From NCBI RefSeq assembly GCF_011761635.1, contig NZ_JAASRN010000002.1, positions 522,634 through 586,633 on the forward strand: a stretch of DNA of 64,000 nt. The letters run 5' to 3'. A program made the translations under genes and the position numbers. The notes under the pieces were generated by a model. It searched no databases. It worked only from the letters and a program-made list of their open reading frames with translations, and was not told where the DNA came from. The DNA is from Thermonema lapsum (GTDB taxonomy: Bacteria; Bacteroidota; Bacteroidia; Cytophagales; Thermonemataceae). Below are positions 48,995 to 57,561 of the stretch, in pieces (positions within the stretch are counted from its first letter, which is position 1; every line of letters starts with the position of its first letter).

Positions 48995-49033
48995 GTGATA
49001 AGTCAAAAGGTGTTCTGAAAACCGAAAAACTCT

Positions 49034-50398
49034 ATGTTTGAAAATTTAAGTGAGAAATTAGAAGGTGCCATACGCACCCTAAAAGGCTCTAACCGTATTA
49101 CTGAGGTAAACGTAGCCAACACCATAAAAGAGATACGTCGCGCACTCTTAGATGCCGACGTCAACTACAAGGTAGCCAAAGATTTTACCGACAGTGTCAA
49201 AGAAAAAGCCTTAGGACAAAAGATACAGATTGCCGTAGAGCCCGGGCAAATGCTCGTTAAGATAGTATATGACGAGCTTACCCAGCTCATGGGCGGCACC
49301 AAACAAGACATCAACCTGAGCGGCAACCCGGCAATCGTGCTGATGGCAGGTTTACAAGGTTCGGGTAAAACCACTTTCTCAGCCAAGCTTGCCCATTATC
49401 TCAAAAAGCAAAACAAACGCGTTTTGTTGGTTGCCTGCGACGTTTATCGTCCGGCTGCTATAGAGCAGCTTAAAACGTTGGGGCAGCAACTCGACATTGA
49501 AGTATATAGCGAGCCGGAAAATAAAAACCCGGTGGAAATAGCCCAACATGCTGTAGAGTATGCCAAACAGAACAAATATCAGGTGGTGATTGTCGATACT
49601 GCTGGTCGCTTGGCAGTAGATGAAGAGATGATGGACGAAATCAGCCGCCTGAAAGAGACGCTGCAGCCTTCCGAAACCCTCTTTGTAGTAGATGCCATGA
49701 CCGGGCAGGATGCGGTCAATACTGCCAAGGCATTCTACGACCGCATTCAGTACGACGGCGTGGTGCTCACCAAGCTCGACGGCGACGCGCGCGGTGGTGC
49801 TGCCCTTTCGATTCGTGCCGTAGTTGACCGCCCCATCAAATTCATAGGTACGGGCGAAAAAGTGGGCGACTTGGATGTGTTCCATCCCGACCGTATGGCA
49901 AGCCGCATTTTAGGCATGGGCGATGTGGTGTCGTTGGTAGAGCGAGCCCAGCAGATTTTCGACGAAAAAGAAGCCGAACGCATCAACAAAAAGCTCCGCC
50001 AAAATCAATTTGATTTCCAAGACTTTTATTCACAAATCCAGCAAATCAAAAAGATGGGGAATGTCAAAGATTTGCTGAGCATGTTGCCGGGTGTGGGTAA
50101 AATGGTCAAAGACCTTGACATAGACGATGACGCTTTCGTGCCTATAGAAGCCATCATACAATCTATGACGCCCCAAGAGCGCGAAAATCCTGCCTTGTTG
50201 CTCACCCACCGCACAGCAGCCAGCCGCAAGCAACGCATTGCCAAAGGCAGCGGGCGCAGCGTACAAGAAGTAAACAACCTGCTCAAGCAGTTTGAGCAGA
50301 TGCAAAAGATGATTAAAAAGATGAATCAAATGGAAGGTAGCGATGGCGGGCGCCTACGTCGCATGCTGAAAGGCAACAAAAAGAAGAAAAGAAGATAA
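49034..50398 (+). CDS. ffh: Signal recognition particle protein Ffh
   Basis: A 454-residue SRP54 GTPase that targets membrane proteins co-translationally. The N domain is a four-helix bundle. The G domain has GLQGSGKTT (106-114), DTAGRLAVDEEM and TKLDGDARGGAALS, followed by the Met-rich M domain with MLPGVGKM and the conserved SGRSVQEVNNLLKQFEQMQKM near the C-terminus. Standard length. A strong bidirectional terminator separates it from eno. Confidence 0.97.
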   Translation: MFENLSEKLEGAIRTLKGSNRITEVNVANTIKEIRRALLDADVNYKVAKDFTDSVKEKALGQKIQIAVEPGQMLVKIVYDELTQLMGGTKQDINLSGNPAIVLMAGLQGSGKTTFSAKLAHYLKKQNKRVLLVACDVYRPAAIEQLKTLGQQLDIEVYSEPENKNPVEIAQHAVEYAKQNKYQVVIVDTAGRLAVDEEMMDEISRLKETLQPSETLFVVDAMTGQDAVNTAKAFYDRIQYDGVVLTKLDGDARGGAALSIRAVVDRPIKFIGTGEKVGDLDVFHPDRMASRILGMGDVVSLVERAQQIFDEKEAERINKKLRQNQFDFQDFYSQIQQIKKMGNVKDLLSMLPGVGKMVKDLDIDDDAFVPIEAIIQSMTPQERENPALLLTHRTAASRKQRIAKGSGRSVQEVNNLLKQFEQMQKMIKKMNQMEGSDGGRLRRMLKGNKKKKRR

Positions 50399-50424
50399 AC
50401 AAATATCGTGTAGTAATCAATGAT

Positions 50425-50466
50425 GTGGGGCGCCCGCAAAGCGGGCGCCCCACTCTTATATTTTTA
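50425..50466. terminator. Bidirectional terminator between ffh and eno
   Basis: A 13-bp perfect G/C-rich stem (50425-50437 with 50441-50453) with an AAA loop. TCTTATATTTTTA follows on the plus strand, serving ffh; on the minus strand it lies 24 bases past the eno stop. Confidence 0.8.
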
Positions 50467-50489
50467 CATCATCTGCGCTACTCTCTGCC

Positions 50490-51773
<1,284 letters not shown>

Positions 51774-51788
51774 TCAATTTTTTGCTGC

Positions 51789-51818
51789 CAAAAATAGAAA
51801 TATTCCAGCATTTAACAA
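51789..51818 (-). promoter_or_regulatory. eno promoter
   Basis: On the minus strand, TTG (51816-51818), a 19-base spacer and TATTTTTG (51789-51796), 21 bases before the ATG. Full consensus match. Confidence 0.7.
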
Positions 51819-51832
51819 GAAGATAGCGAGTC

Positions 51833-51862
51833 TTGTCTGCCAGCAAAGTTTGCTTATATTTG
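51833..51862 (+). promoter_or_regulatory. ompH promoter
   Basis: TTG (51833-51835), a 19-base spacer and TATATTTG (51855-51862), about 47 bases before the ATG. Only 14 bases separate its -33 element from that of eno. Confidence 0.7.
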
Positions 51863-51909
51863 CAATCATTTCAAAAACAAAAGCATTCATCTTTTAAAAT
51901 CCGGAAACG

Positions 51910-52551
51910 ATGAAAAAACTTTTACTACCCTTGGCTCTCTCCCTATTTTTCTTCGGGTCATGTCAAAAACAAAGCGAAAAAGCCGATGAGCAAGCCCAAA
52001 GTGTCCAAGCCGAAGTAAGCGCACAAAAAACAGAAGCCTTACCCGACATTGTGTACGTAAACTCCGACAGCTTGCTTGCCAAATATGCCTTTTACAAAGA
52101 CGCACAGAAAGAACTGGAAAAAAAACGCAAGTCGTTTGAACAAGACCTCAACAGCCGCGTAAGCAGCCTAGAGCGCGACATTGCCGACTTCCAGCAAAAA
52201 GCCAACAGCATGACACTACAGCAAGCCAAAGCCACCGAGCAGTCGCTTATTGAGCGTCAGCAAAATTTGGCACAATACAAGCAAACCCTCGAAAACCAAT
52301 ATCTGGAAGAGGAATTCAAGATGGCAGAAAAGCTCAACAAGAACTTGGAAGACTTCATGCAGCGCTATGCTAAGGAAAAAGGTTATAAACTGATTTTGGG
52401 CTACAAGCCGGGGGTTACGGTGTGGTATGGAGACCCCTCATTGGATGTAACCGACGAGGTGGTGAAGCTGCTCAACGAAGAATATAAAAACCAAGAAAAA
52501 CAGGCAGATAAATCCGACAAGCAAAAAAAATCGGATAAAAAAACTGAGTAA
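51910..52551 (+). CDS. OmpH/Skp-family lipoprotein
   Basis: A 213-residue OmpH/Skp-family chaperone for outer-membrane protein transit, here as a lipoprotein (FFGSC, Cys18). It carries the usual DIVYVNSDSLLAKY strand (about 46-59), a long coiled-coil hairpin (about 65-145) and a closing strand YKLILGYKPGVTVWYGD. The C-terminal tail is Lys/Asp-rich, unlike E. coli Skp. Bacteroidota often have several such copies. tRNA-Leu follows. Confidence 0.88.
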   Translation: MKKLLLPLALSLFFFGSCQKQSEKADEQAQSVQAEVSAQKTEALPDIVYVNSDSLLAKYAFYKDAQKELEKKRKSFEQDLNSRVSSLERDIADFQQKANSMTLQQAKATEQSLIERQQNLAQYKQTLENQYLEEEFKMAEKLNKNLEDFMQRYAKEKGYKLILGYKPGVTVWYGDPSLDVTDEVVKLLNEEYKNQEKQADKSDKQKKSDKKTE

Positions 52552-52566
52552 TTCCAAAAAGCTTTT

Positions 52567-52574
52567 TATATTTG
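52567..52574 (+). promoter_or_regulatory. -7 element of tRNA-Leu
   Basis: TATATTTG, 19 bases before the tRNA 5' end. CTG at 52544-52546 could be a poor -33 with a 20-base spacer. Confidence 0.45.
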
Positions 52575-52593
52575 CGTCTGCAAAGACGCTGCT

Positions 52594-52677
52594 GCCGAAG
52601 TGGCGGAATTGGTAGACGCGCACGTTTCAGGGGCGTGTGGTGGCAACACCGTGCGGGTTCGAGTCCCGCCTTCGGCA
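52594..52677 (+). tRNA. tRNA-Leu (CAG)
   Basis: An 84-base class II tRNA. The acceptor pairs 52594-52600 with 52670-52676, and the discriminator is A52677. The anticodon loop is TTCAGGG (anticodon CAG). A long variable arm (TGGTGGCAACACC) and the T-loop TTCGAGT are present. CCA is not encoded. Confidence 0.96.
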
Positions 52678-52683
52678 CTCACA

Positions 52684-52711
52684 AAAAAGGCTCCAAAAAG
52701 GAGCCTTTTTT
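52684..52711 (+). terminator. Terminator after tRNA-Leu
   Basis: An 8-bp stem (52687-52694 with 52700-52707), an A5 loop and T run, seven bases after the tRNA. Confidence 0.9.
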
Positions 52712-52752
52712 GTGGCAAAAAGCTGGCAATTGCCTGAGTTTGCGTGGCATAT

Positions 52753-52783
52753 TTGCGCGGCATCGGAAAAGGCTTTATATTTG
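52753..52783 (+). promoter_or_regulatory. rpmB promoter
   Basis: TTG (52753-52755), a 20-base spacer and TATATTTG (52776-52783), about 43 bases before the ATG. Full consensus match. Confidence 0.65.
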
Positions 52784-52826
52784 CCCCCCTAAACGAGTTT
52801 ATGTATCACCTTAAAGATAATTTGTC

Positions 52827-53087
52827 ATGGCAAGGATTTGTCAATTAACAGGGAAGCGTCCGCGTGTGGGGAACCACGTATCGCACGCTAACAATAAAAC
52901 CAAACGTCGTTTCTATCCCAATTTGCAAAAGAAACGCTTTTATTTGCCTTCCGAAGACCGTTGGATTGAAATGAAGGTATCGACGCACGCCTTGCGCATC
53001 ATCAACCGCATTGGTATTGAAGAAGCGCTGCGTAAAGCCAAAAAGAAGGGCACACTGAACCTGAAAAAAGACTTGATTTCTTTCTAA
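52827..53087 (+). CDS. rpmB: 50S ribosomal protein L28
   Basis: An 86-residue L28. It shows the family start [26 protein letters not shown] in short form (residues 1-26), then [12 protein letters not shown], and the basic C-terminus with [12 protein letters not shown]. Usually in Bacteroidota rpmB is followed by rpmG (L33), but here a terminator comes 26 bases after the stop and no L33 is seen. Confidence 0.97.
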   Translation: MARICQLTGKRPRVGNHVSHANNKTKRRFYPNLQKKRFYLPSEDRWIEMKVSTHALRIINRIGIEEALRKAKKKGTLNLKKDLISF

Positions 53088-53112
53088 ACAGGCAAGTACT
53101 CATGTCATATAC

Positions 53113-53146
53113 AAAAAAGCGGTTGACCGAGTGCAACCGCTTTTTT
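53113..53146 (+). terminator. Terminator after rpmB
   Basis: A 7-bp stem (53119-53125 with 53134-53140), flanked by A6 and T6. From here to 53355 I see no gene. Confidence 0.85.
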
Positions 53147-53355
53147 ACTTGTTTGAGAGTGTAAGCTAAAAATAAGAAAGACATTATCCTTTCAGCATCT
53201 TCTTTTATTTCAAGCGCAAGAGAGAAGTTCCATTTGTTTTTTTGTTGTTTTTGAAAGTGTGGATGTGAGATTGCTCACTACACTTCGCGCTGCTTAAAGT
53301 GGCAGGCGCTATCCATGTGATTTGATGGGTTCAAACCACAAGCTTCCCAGTTATT

Positions 53356-54666
53356 TTATTCAGACTGCCAAGGGTTTTGGATGATGCTTTGAATCCACTG
53401 CGCCACGATATACCCAATAAGGGGGTTGTAAGGCGCCACCACTTCGCGATGTGAAGTAGCCCAACGCATGCCGTGGTCAGCCTGCGGTACACGCATAAAA
53501 ACAGCCTTGCCCGGATTCCTCTTTTCAACAATATGGGCTATCATACGATGGTCTTCCTCGAGTGAAGCCATGTCGAACTCTCCCCACAAGCTCAATACAA
53601 AGCTGTCGTAATGGCTCCATTCGTCAGGCACGTTTACTTCCTGCAGCTGAAACCAATAGTTATCGCTGCGTATATCGAACAAACGTAAATAACGCTCATA
53701 AGCGGGATTGGTAGCAGCTACTTCCTCTTTGGGCTGATGCAGCATGAAATATTGCACATTGCAGCGGTTGATACCTGTCAAATACTCATCCATTTCGGCT
53801 TCGGCTTTTCCGCGCATCATCGACAGGCGACGACGCGACTCCAGCAGATAGTCGGTCCAACGACGCCCAATAGTTCCATACACTACAATGCCTTTCACGG
53901 TTTCTTTATTGGCGATTTGCACGGCAATGATTCCTCCTACACTATGCCCCAACAGAATCACTTGAGTGCTGTCCACGAAATCATATTTTTTAAGCTGCTG
54001 CAGTGCCAGTAAAAAAGCACGGCGCTCGGTGTTGAAGTCCACTTCCATGCAATTGGGACCTTCGCTGTCGCCAATACCGAACTTTTCTACCCGCACGGTA
54101 GCCATGCCACGGCGGGTCAGCTCATAAAGCAGCTGGGTAGAAGCCCGTTCGGTGTCGAAGGGGTTATCGATGCTTTGACAGGCAATTCCTTGAATAAAAA
54201 AGACCGTAGGCACGGGCTTGGGTACGCGTGGGATGGTTACAATGCAACGCAAGCGCCCCTCAGGGGTAAACACCTCGCGATAGTCTATATCGAAATCGGC
54301 AGCATGCTCTCTGGGGTATTCCCCCAAGCGCAACTTTTTGACTAAGGTCTGTCCGTTGCGTTGTATAGTAAGTCTTATTTTGTCGCCGGGCTTTCGGTGC
54401 TTGCTTATCATTTCAAGCAGTTGTCCATAGCTTTGCAAAGGCACTTCATCGAGGCTTAACAGGCGGTCGCCGGGCTGCAAGTCGGCTCTTTCGGCAGCGC
54501 TTCCACGATGGACACGCTCCACCACCAACAGTTCTTCTTCAGAGCTCCAACGTAAATCCAAACCAATAAAAGGGCGTCGAGGAAGCACTTGGGCATATGC
54601 CCAAAAAGCAAAGAGGCAAAACCCTGCTATCAACAGCACAACAGATGCCTTCGGTAAAAGTCGCAT
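53356..54666 (-). CDS. PDZ domain fused to an alpha/beta hydrolase
   Basis: A 436-residue exported or membrane-anchored protein. A signal peptide or anchor is at 1-25. A PDZ domain lies at about 32-115 (GSAAERADLQPGDRLLSLDEVPL). An alpha/beta hydrolase follows at 125-430, with the nucleophile Ser242 (GHSVGG), acid Asp365 (WGEFD) and His398 (ADHGM). Such a pairing of PDZ with a hydrolase or esterase suggests a periplasmic enzyme. Related enzymes are called esterase or S9-like hydrolase; the substrate is unknown. It lies alone, upstream of the TolC operon's end. Confidence 0.85.
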   Translation of the reverse strand: MRLLPKASVVLLIAGFCLFAFWAYAQVLPRRPFIGLDLRWSSEEELLVVERVHRGSAAERADLQPGDRLLSLDEVPLQSYGQLLEMISKHRKPGDKIRLTIQRNGQTLVKKLRLGEYPREHAADFDIDYREVFTPEGRLRCIVTIPRVPKPVPTVFFIQGIACQSIDNPFDTERASTQLLYELTRRGMATVRVEKFGIGDSEGPNCMEVDFNTERRAFLLALQQLKKYDFVDSTQVILLGHSVGGIIAVQIANKETVKGIVVYGTIGRRWTDYLLESRRRLSMMRGKAEAEMDEYLTGINRCNVQYFMLHQPKEEVAATNPAYERYLRLFDIRSDNYWFQLQEVNVPDEWSHYDSFVLSLWGEFDMASLEEDHRMIAHIVEKRNPGKAVFMRVPQADHGMRWATSHREVVAPYNPLIGYIVAQWIQSIIQNPWQSE

Positions 54667-54758
54667 AGTTTTCTCTGATTCTCATTATCAGAAGTATAAC
54701 GCATAGCCGGCAATCTTATTATATGATTTTGCCGGTGTTCAAAACAGCTTGTTAGGGT

Positions 54759-56222
54759 TCAGGGCAGGTCCCATAAAGACAAGCCACTCAACCACAGCAC
54801 TTCTGCTTTTAGTTTTTCGTAATTGGCTTGCATTTTGGCTAACTTAATTTCGGCGTCCAGCAGCTTTTCTTCCCGTTTGTTTACCAAAAATACGTAGCTC
54901 TCGCCCGCCACAAACTTGGCGTATTCTCCATCTCGCAAGGCACGGTAGTTTTGTACCATAGTGCGAAGGTTGTGCAAGTTTTGCCCGGTAAGTAAAAGTG
55001 CACGATAGGCAGCTTCTAAGTCGTTGTTAAGCGTACGCAACAAATACATTTGCTCTTGTTCGTTTTGCAGCTGCTTTACCCTTACCTGCTGGCGCTTTCC
55101 TCCGGCTTCACGCATAAAAAGAGGGAAGGCAAATTCTAACCCAAATTTATAGTTGTTTTGCAGGTAAACACTATTCCACTCGCCGCTCTTCACGGGCTGT
55201 GCCGAAAGAAAATTATAGTTTAGATTGATTTTGGGCTTCATCTTTTCGGTATAAAGACGGCGCTCAAAGTCCAAGCTTTGGTATTTGAGGCGCAGCTTTT
55301 GCAGCTCAGGGTGCTGTGTTTCCAAGTGCTGCTTGAGGGTCTCCAGAGGATAAAGCTCTTGAAAAGACCGCTCTGCTGCACTGCTTGGCTCTTCGGGAAT
55401 CACATCATCATTCAACTCAACGGGGGTGGCATCGTCGGTCCATAAGTGTGCCGACAGCGCCAGGCGGGCTTGGGTAAGCTCCGCTTCGGCTTCCAACAAC
55501 ATAACCAAGCGGTCTTGACGGTTAATGCCAGCCTCCAGAGAGTCGATAGGCGCCTCCTCTCCCATTTTTACCTTTTCGAGCGTAAACTCATAACGTGCAT
55601 TCACCAAATCGTATGCTCGCTGCAAAGCCTCCTTTTTTTTGTAGGCAAAATACCAGTTCCAGTAGTCTTTTACCACTTGATAATACAGCTTGTTGATAGC
55701 TTTGAGGCGCTCGGCGGCTGCCATTTCCTGCATCAACTGTCCTTGCCGCAGGGCATTGCGGCGCTCGTCCATAAACAAGCCATAACCCAAAGGCACTGTT
55801 ATACCAGCATACCACAAACCCTCTTCGGGCACGGTGCGGTCTGGGTTTATGTACAAACCTTGATTTTGCTCATAGCCAGCTTTCAGTTCGCCAATCCACA
55901 ATGGCACCGACACATAGCTGTTGATGTATTGGTAATACTGCTTGTTCTTGAAGTTTTTTTCATCCCAAGTGCCTTTCAGTTGAGGGTCGAAATTGCCGCG
56001 TCCCTGACGCAGAGCAAAACGCCCTTGTTCTAAGTTGAGGTCGGCTTGCTTCATCACAGGATGATAGGCAGCCACCCACTGCAATACATCCTGCAGCTTA
56101 AGGCGCTTGGTGCTGTCTTCTTGGGCATAGGCAGCCACCGTTAAAAATTTCAATACCCAAAAAAGCAATTGTTTTTTTCGCTTCACAGGCTTACTTCTTT
56201 TTTTCTTCTTTGTTTTTACCAT
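54759..56222 (-). CDS. TolC-family outer-membrane efflux protein
   Basis: A 487-residue TolC-type outer-membrane channel. A basic N-terminus with a hydrophobic stretch (about 19-33) and AYAQ serves as signal peptide. Two long coiled-coil stretches (e.g. LVNARYEFTLEKVKMGEEAPIDSLEA, about residues 195-220) alternate with beta-strand parts (GTWDEKNFKNKQYYQYINSY). It is the last gene of an operon with HlyD and ABC genes: its first 32 bases overlap the end of the HlyD gene. Confidence 0.9.
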   Translation of the reverse strand: MVKTKKKKRSKPVKRKKQLLFWVLKFLTVAAYAQEDSTKRLKLQDVLQWVAAYHPVMKQADLNLEQGRFALRQGRGNFDPQLKGTWDEKNFKNKQYYQYINSYVSVPLWIGELKAGYEQNQGLYINPDRTVPEEGLWYAGITVPLGYGLFMDERRNALRQGQLMQEMAAAERLKAINKLYYQVVKDYWNWYFAYKKKEALQRAYDLVNARYEFTLEKVKMGEEAPIDSLEAGINRQDRLVMLLEAEAELTQARLALSAHLWTDDATPVELNDDVIPEEPSSAAERSFQELYPLETLKQHLETQHPELQKLRLKYQSLDFERRLYTEKMKPKINLNYNFLSAQPVKSGEWNSVYLQNNYKFGLEFAFPLFMREAGGKRQQVRVKQLQNEQEQMYLLRTLNNDLEAAYRALLLTGQNLHNLRTMVQNYRALRDGEYAKFVAGESYVFLVNKREEKLLDAEIKLAKMQANYEKLKAEVLWLSGLSLWDLP

Positions 56223-57558
56223 CAGACGCGCTGGGGGCTTCTTTCAAGCTGGGCGGGAAGCCATTGAGCTGACGCCATATTTCATACCATACGGGCACGT
56301 CATCGAGCAGAATAAATGCCTGAACTGCCGAGCCTATACGTAGCTGTTCAGGCCACTCGGGGTCGTGAGTAGCGTCGGGCAATGCCAAAATACGATAAGT
56401 GCCATCGGGCTGGCTTACATAATCGATGACTTTGACCCTGCCACCAAAAGTGCCCACACTCACGCTGGGCCATCCCGAGAATTGGAAGGCGGGCCAGCCG
56501 GCAAATTCAATACGCACTTCACGCCCGGGCGTAATCAAAGGCACATCCATGGCTTTCACATACAGTTCTACTGCTTTCTGGGGCTGGGCAGGCTGTATCT
56601 CCACCACAGTATCCCCTTCTTTGATTATTTCGCCTAATCCCTGCTTTAAAGCTTTGATTACATAGCCGCTTTGCGGTGCCAAGATATAGTAGTTTTGGTT
56701 GCGTATGACTGTACTGGCATACTTGTTTCTATAAGTAGCCAACTCCAATTGGGCATTGGCAAGGTAAGACTCGTAGCTGCGCAGTTCGGATTCGGCTTTG
56801 AGTATTTTTTCCCTGTAATCAGCCTGCACCGAGCTCAGTTCAATCAAGGCATTGAGGTATTCTTGCTGCGAAGCAAGGTAATAGTTTTCAGCAGCCGTCA
56901 ACTTGGCTTTTGACTCCTGAAGTTTCAACTGTCGCTTTTGGTAATCGGTCAGGGAAATAAGTCCCTTTTGGTAGAGGGTATCATAACGCGCCAACTGGTT
57001 TTCTGCCAATTGATAGTCCACCAACTGGGCTTGGTAGTTGGTGCTGTCGCTGATGACCTTCAAACGGTATTGCTTGACTTTGTTTTCTGCCTTCTGCAAA
57101 CTCAGTCGTGCCGCCTGACGCAAGACGGGCAAGCGTTGTTTTAAAGCTTCTATATTGGCTTTGGTTGCTTCTATGGCAGCCTCTTTGGCTTCTACCTGCT
57201 CGCGCAAACGTTCCAAAAGCTGGGGGTCGAAATATTCCGATTTTATTTCTCCAATACGCACAAGCGTATCGCCTTGATTCACAAATTGTCCTTCTTGCAC
57301 ATACCACTGTTGAATACGCCCTCCAATGACGGCAGGTACCTCTTGCGGTCGATCTTGGGGGTAAAAAGCCGTAACCATTCCTGTTGCGGGGATATTCTGA
57401 GTCCAAGGCAAAAAGAGCACCAGAAGGGAAAAGGCAAACAAGCCTACCAACACTTTGGCAAAATTGCGCGCCGAACGAGGGGTTTGCAACAGGCGAAAAG
57501 CATATACCCGCCGTTCGATGTATTCGTTTTCAATACTTTCCTTGGATATTTTCAACAT
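56191..57558 (-). CDS. HlyD-family periplasmic adaptor
   Basis: A 455-residue membrane-fusion protein. A cytoplasmic N-terminus is followed by a membrane anchor (about 35-52), a beta barrel/lipoyl half (VIGGRIQQWYVQEGQFVNQGDTLVRIGE, residues 77-104), a long coiled-coil hairpin (about 115-275), the second lipoyl half (APQSGYVIKALKQGLGEIIKEGDTVVEI) and a C-terminal barrel ending in a Lys-rich tail. It lies three bases after the ABC gene and would link the ABC protein to the TolC-type channel. Confidence 0.92.
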   Translation of the reverse strand: MLKISKESIENEYIERRVYAFRLLQTPRSARNFAKVLVGLFAFSLLVLFLPWTQNIPATGMVTAFYPQDRPQEVPAVIGGRIQQWYVQEGQFVNQGDTLVRIGEIKSEYFDPQLLERLREQVEAKEAAIEATKANIEALKQRLPVLRQAARLSLQKAENKVKQYRLKVISDSTNYQAQLVDYQLAENQLARYDTLYQKGLISLTDYQKRQLKLQESKAKLTAAENYYLASQQEYLNALIELSSVQADYREKILKAESELRSYESYLANAQLELATYRNKYASTVIRNQNYYILAPQSGYVIKALKQGLGEIIKEGDTVVEIQPAQPQKAVELYVKAMDVPLITPGREVRIEFAGWPAFQFSGWPSVSVGTFGGRVKVIDYVSQPDGTYRILALPDATHDPEWPEQLRIGSAVQAFILLDDVPVWYEIWRQLNGFPPSLKEAPSASDGKNKEEKKK

Positions 57559-57561
57559 AGC

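Noticed and set aside
52472-52678. Minus-strand ORF with AGLEPAR
   Set aside because: It is the antisense of tRNA-Leu, another known false-protein pattern.
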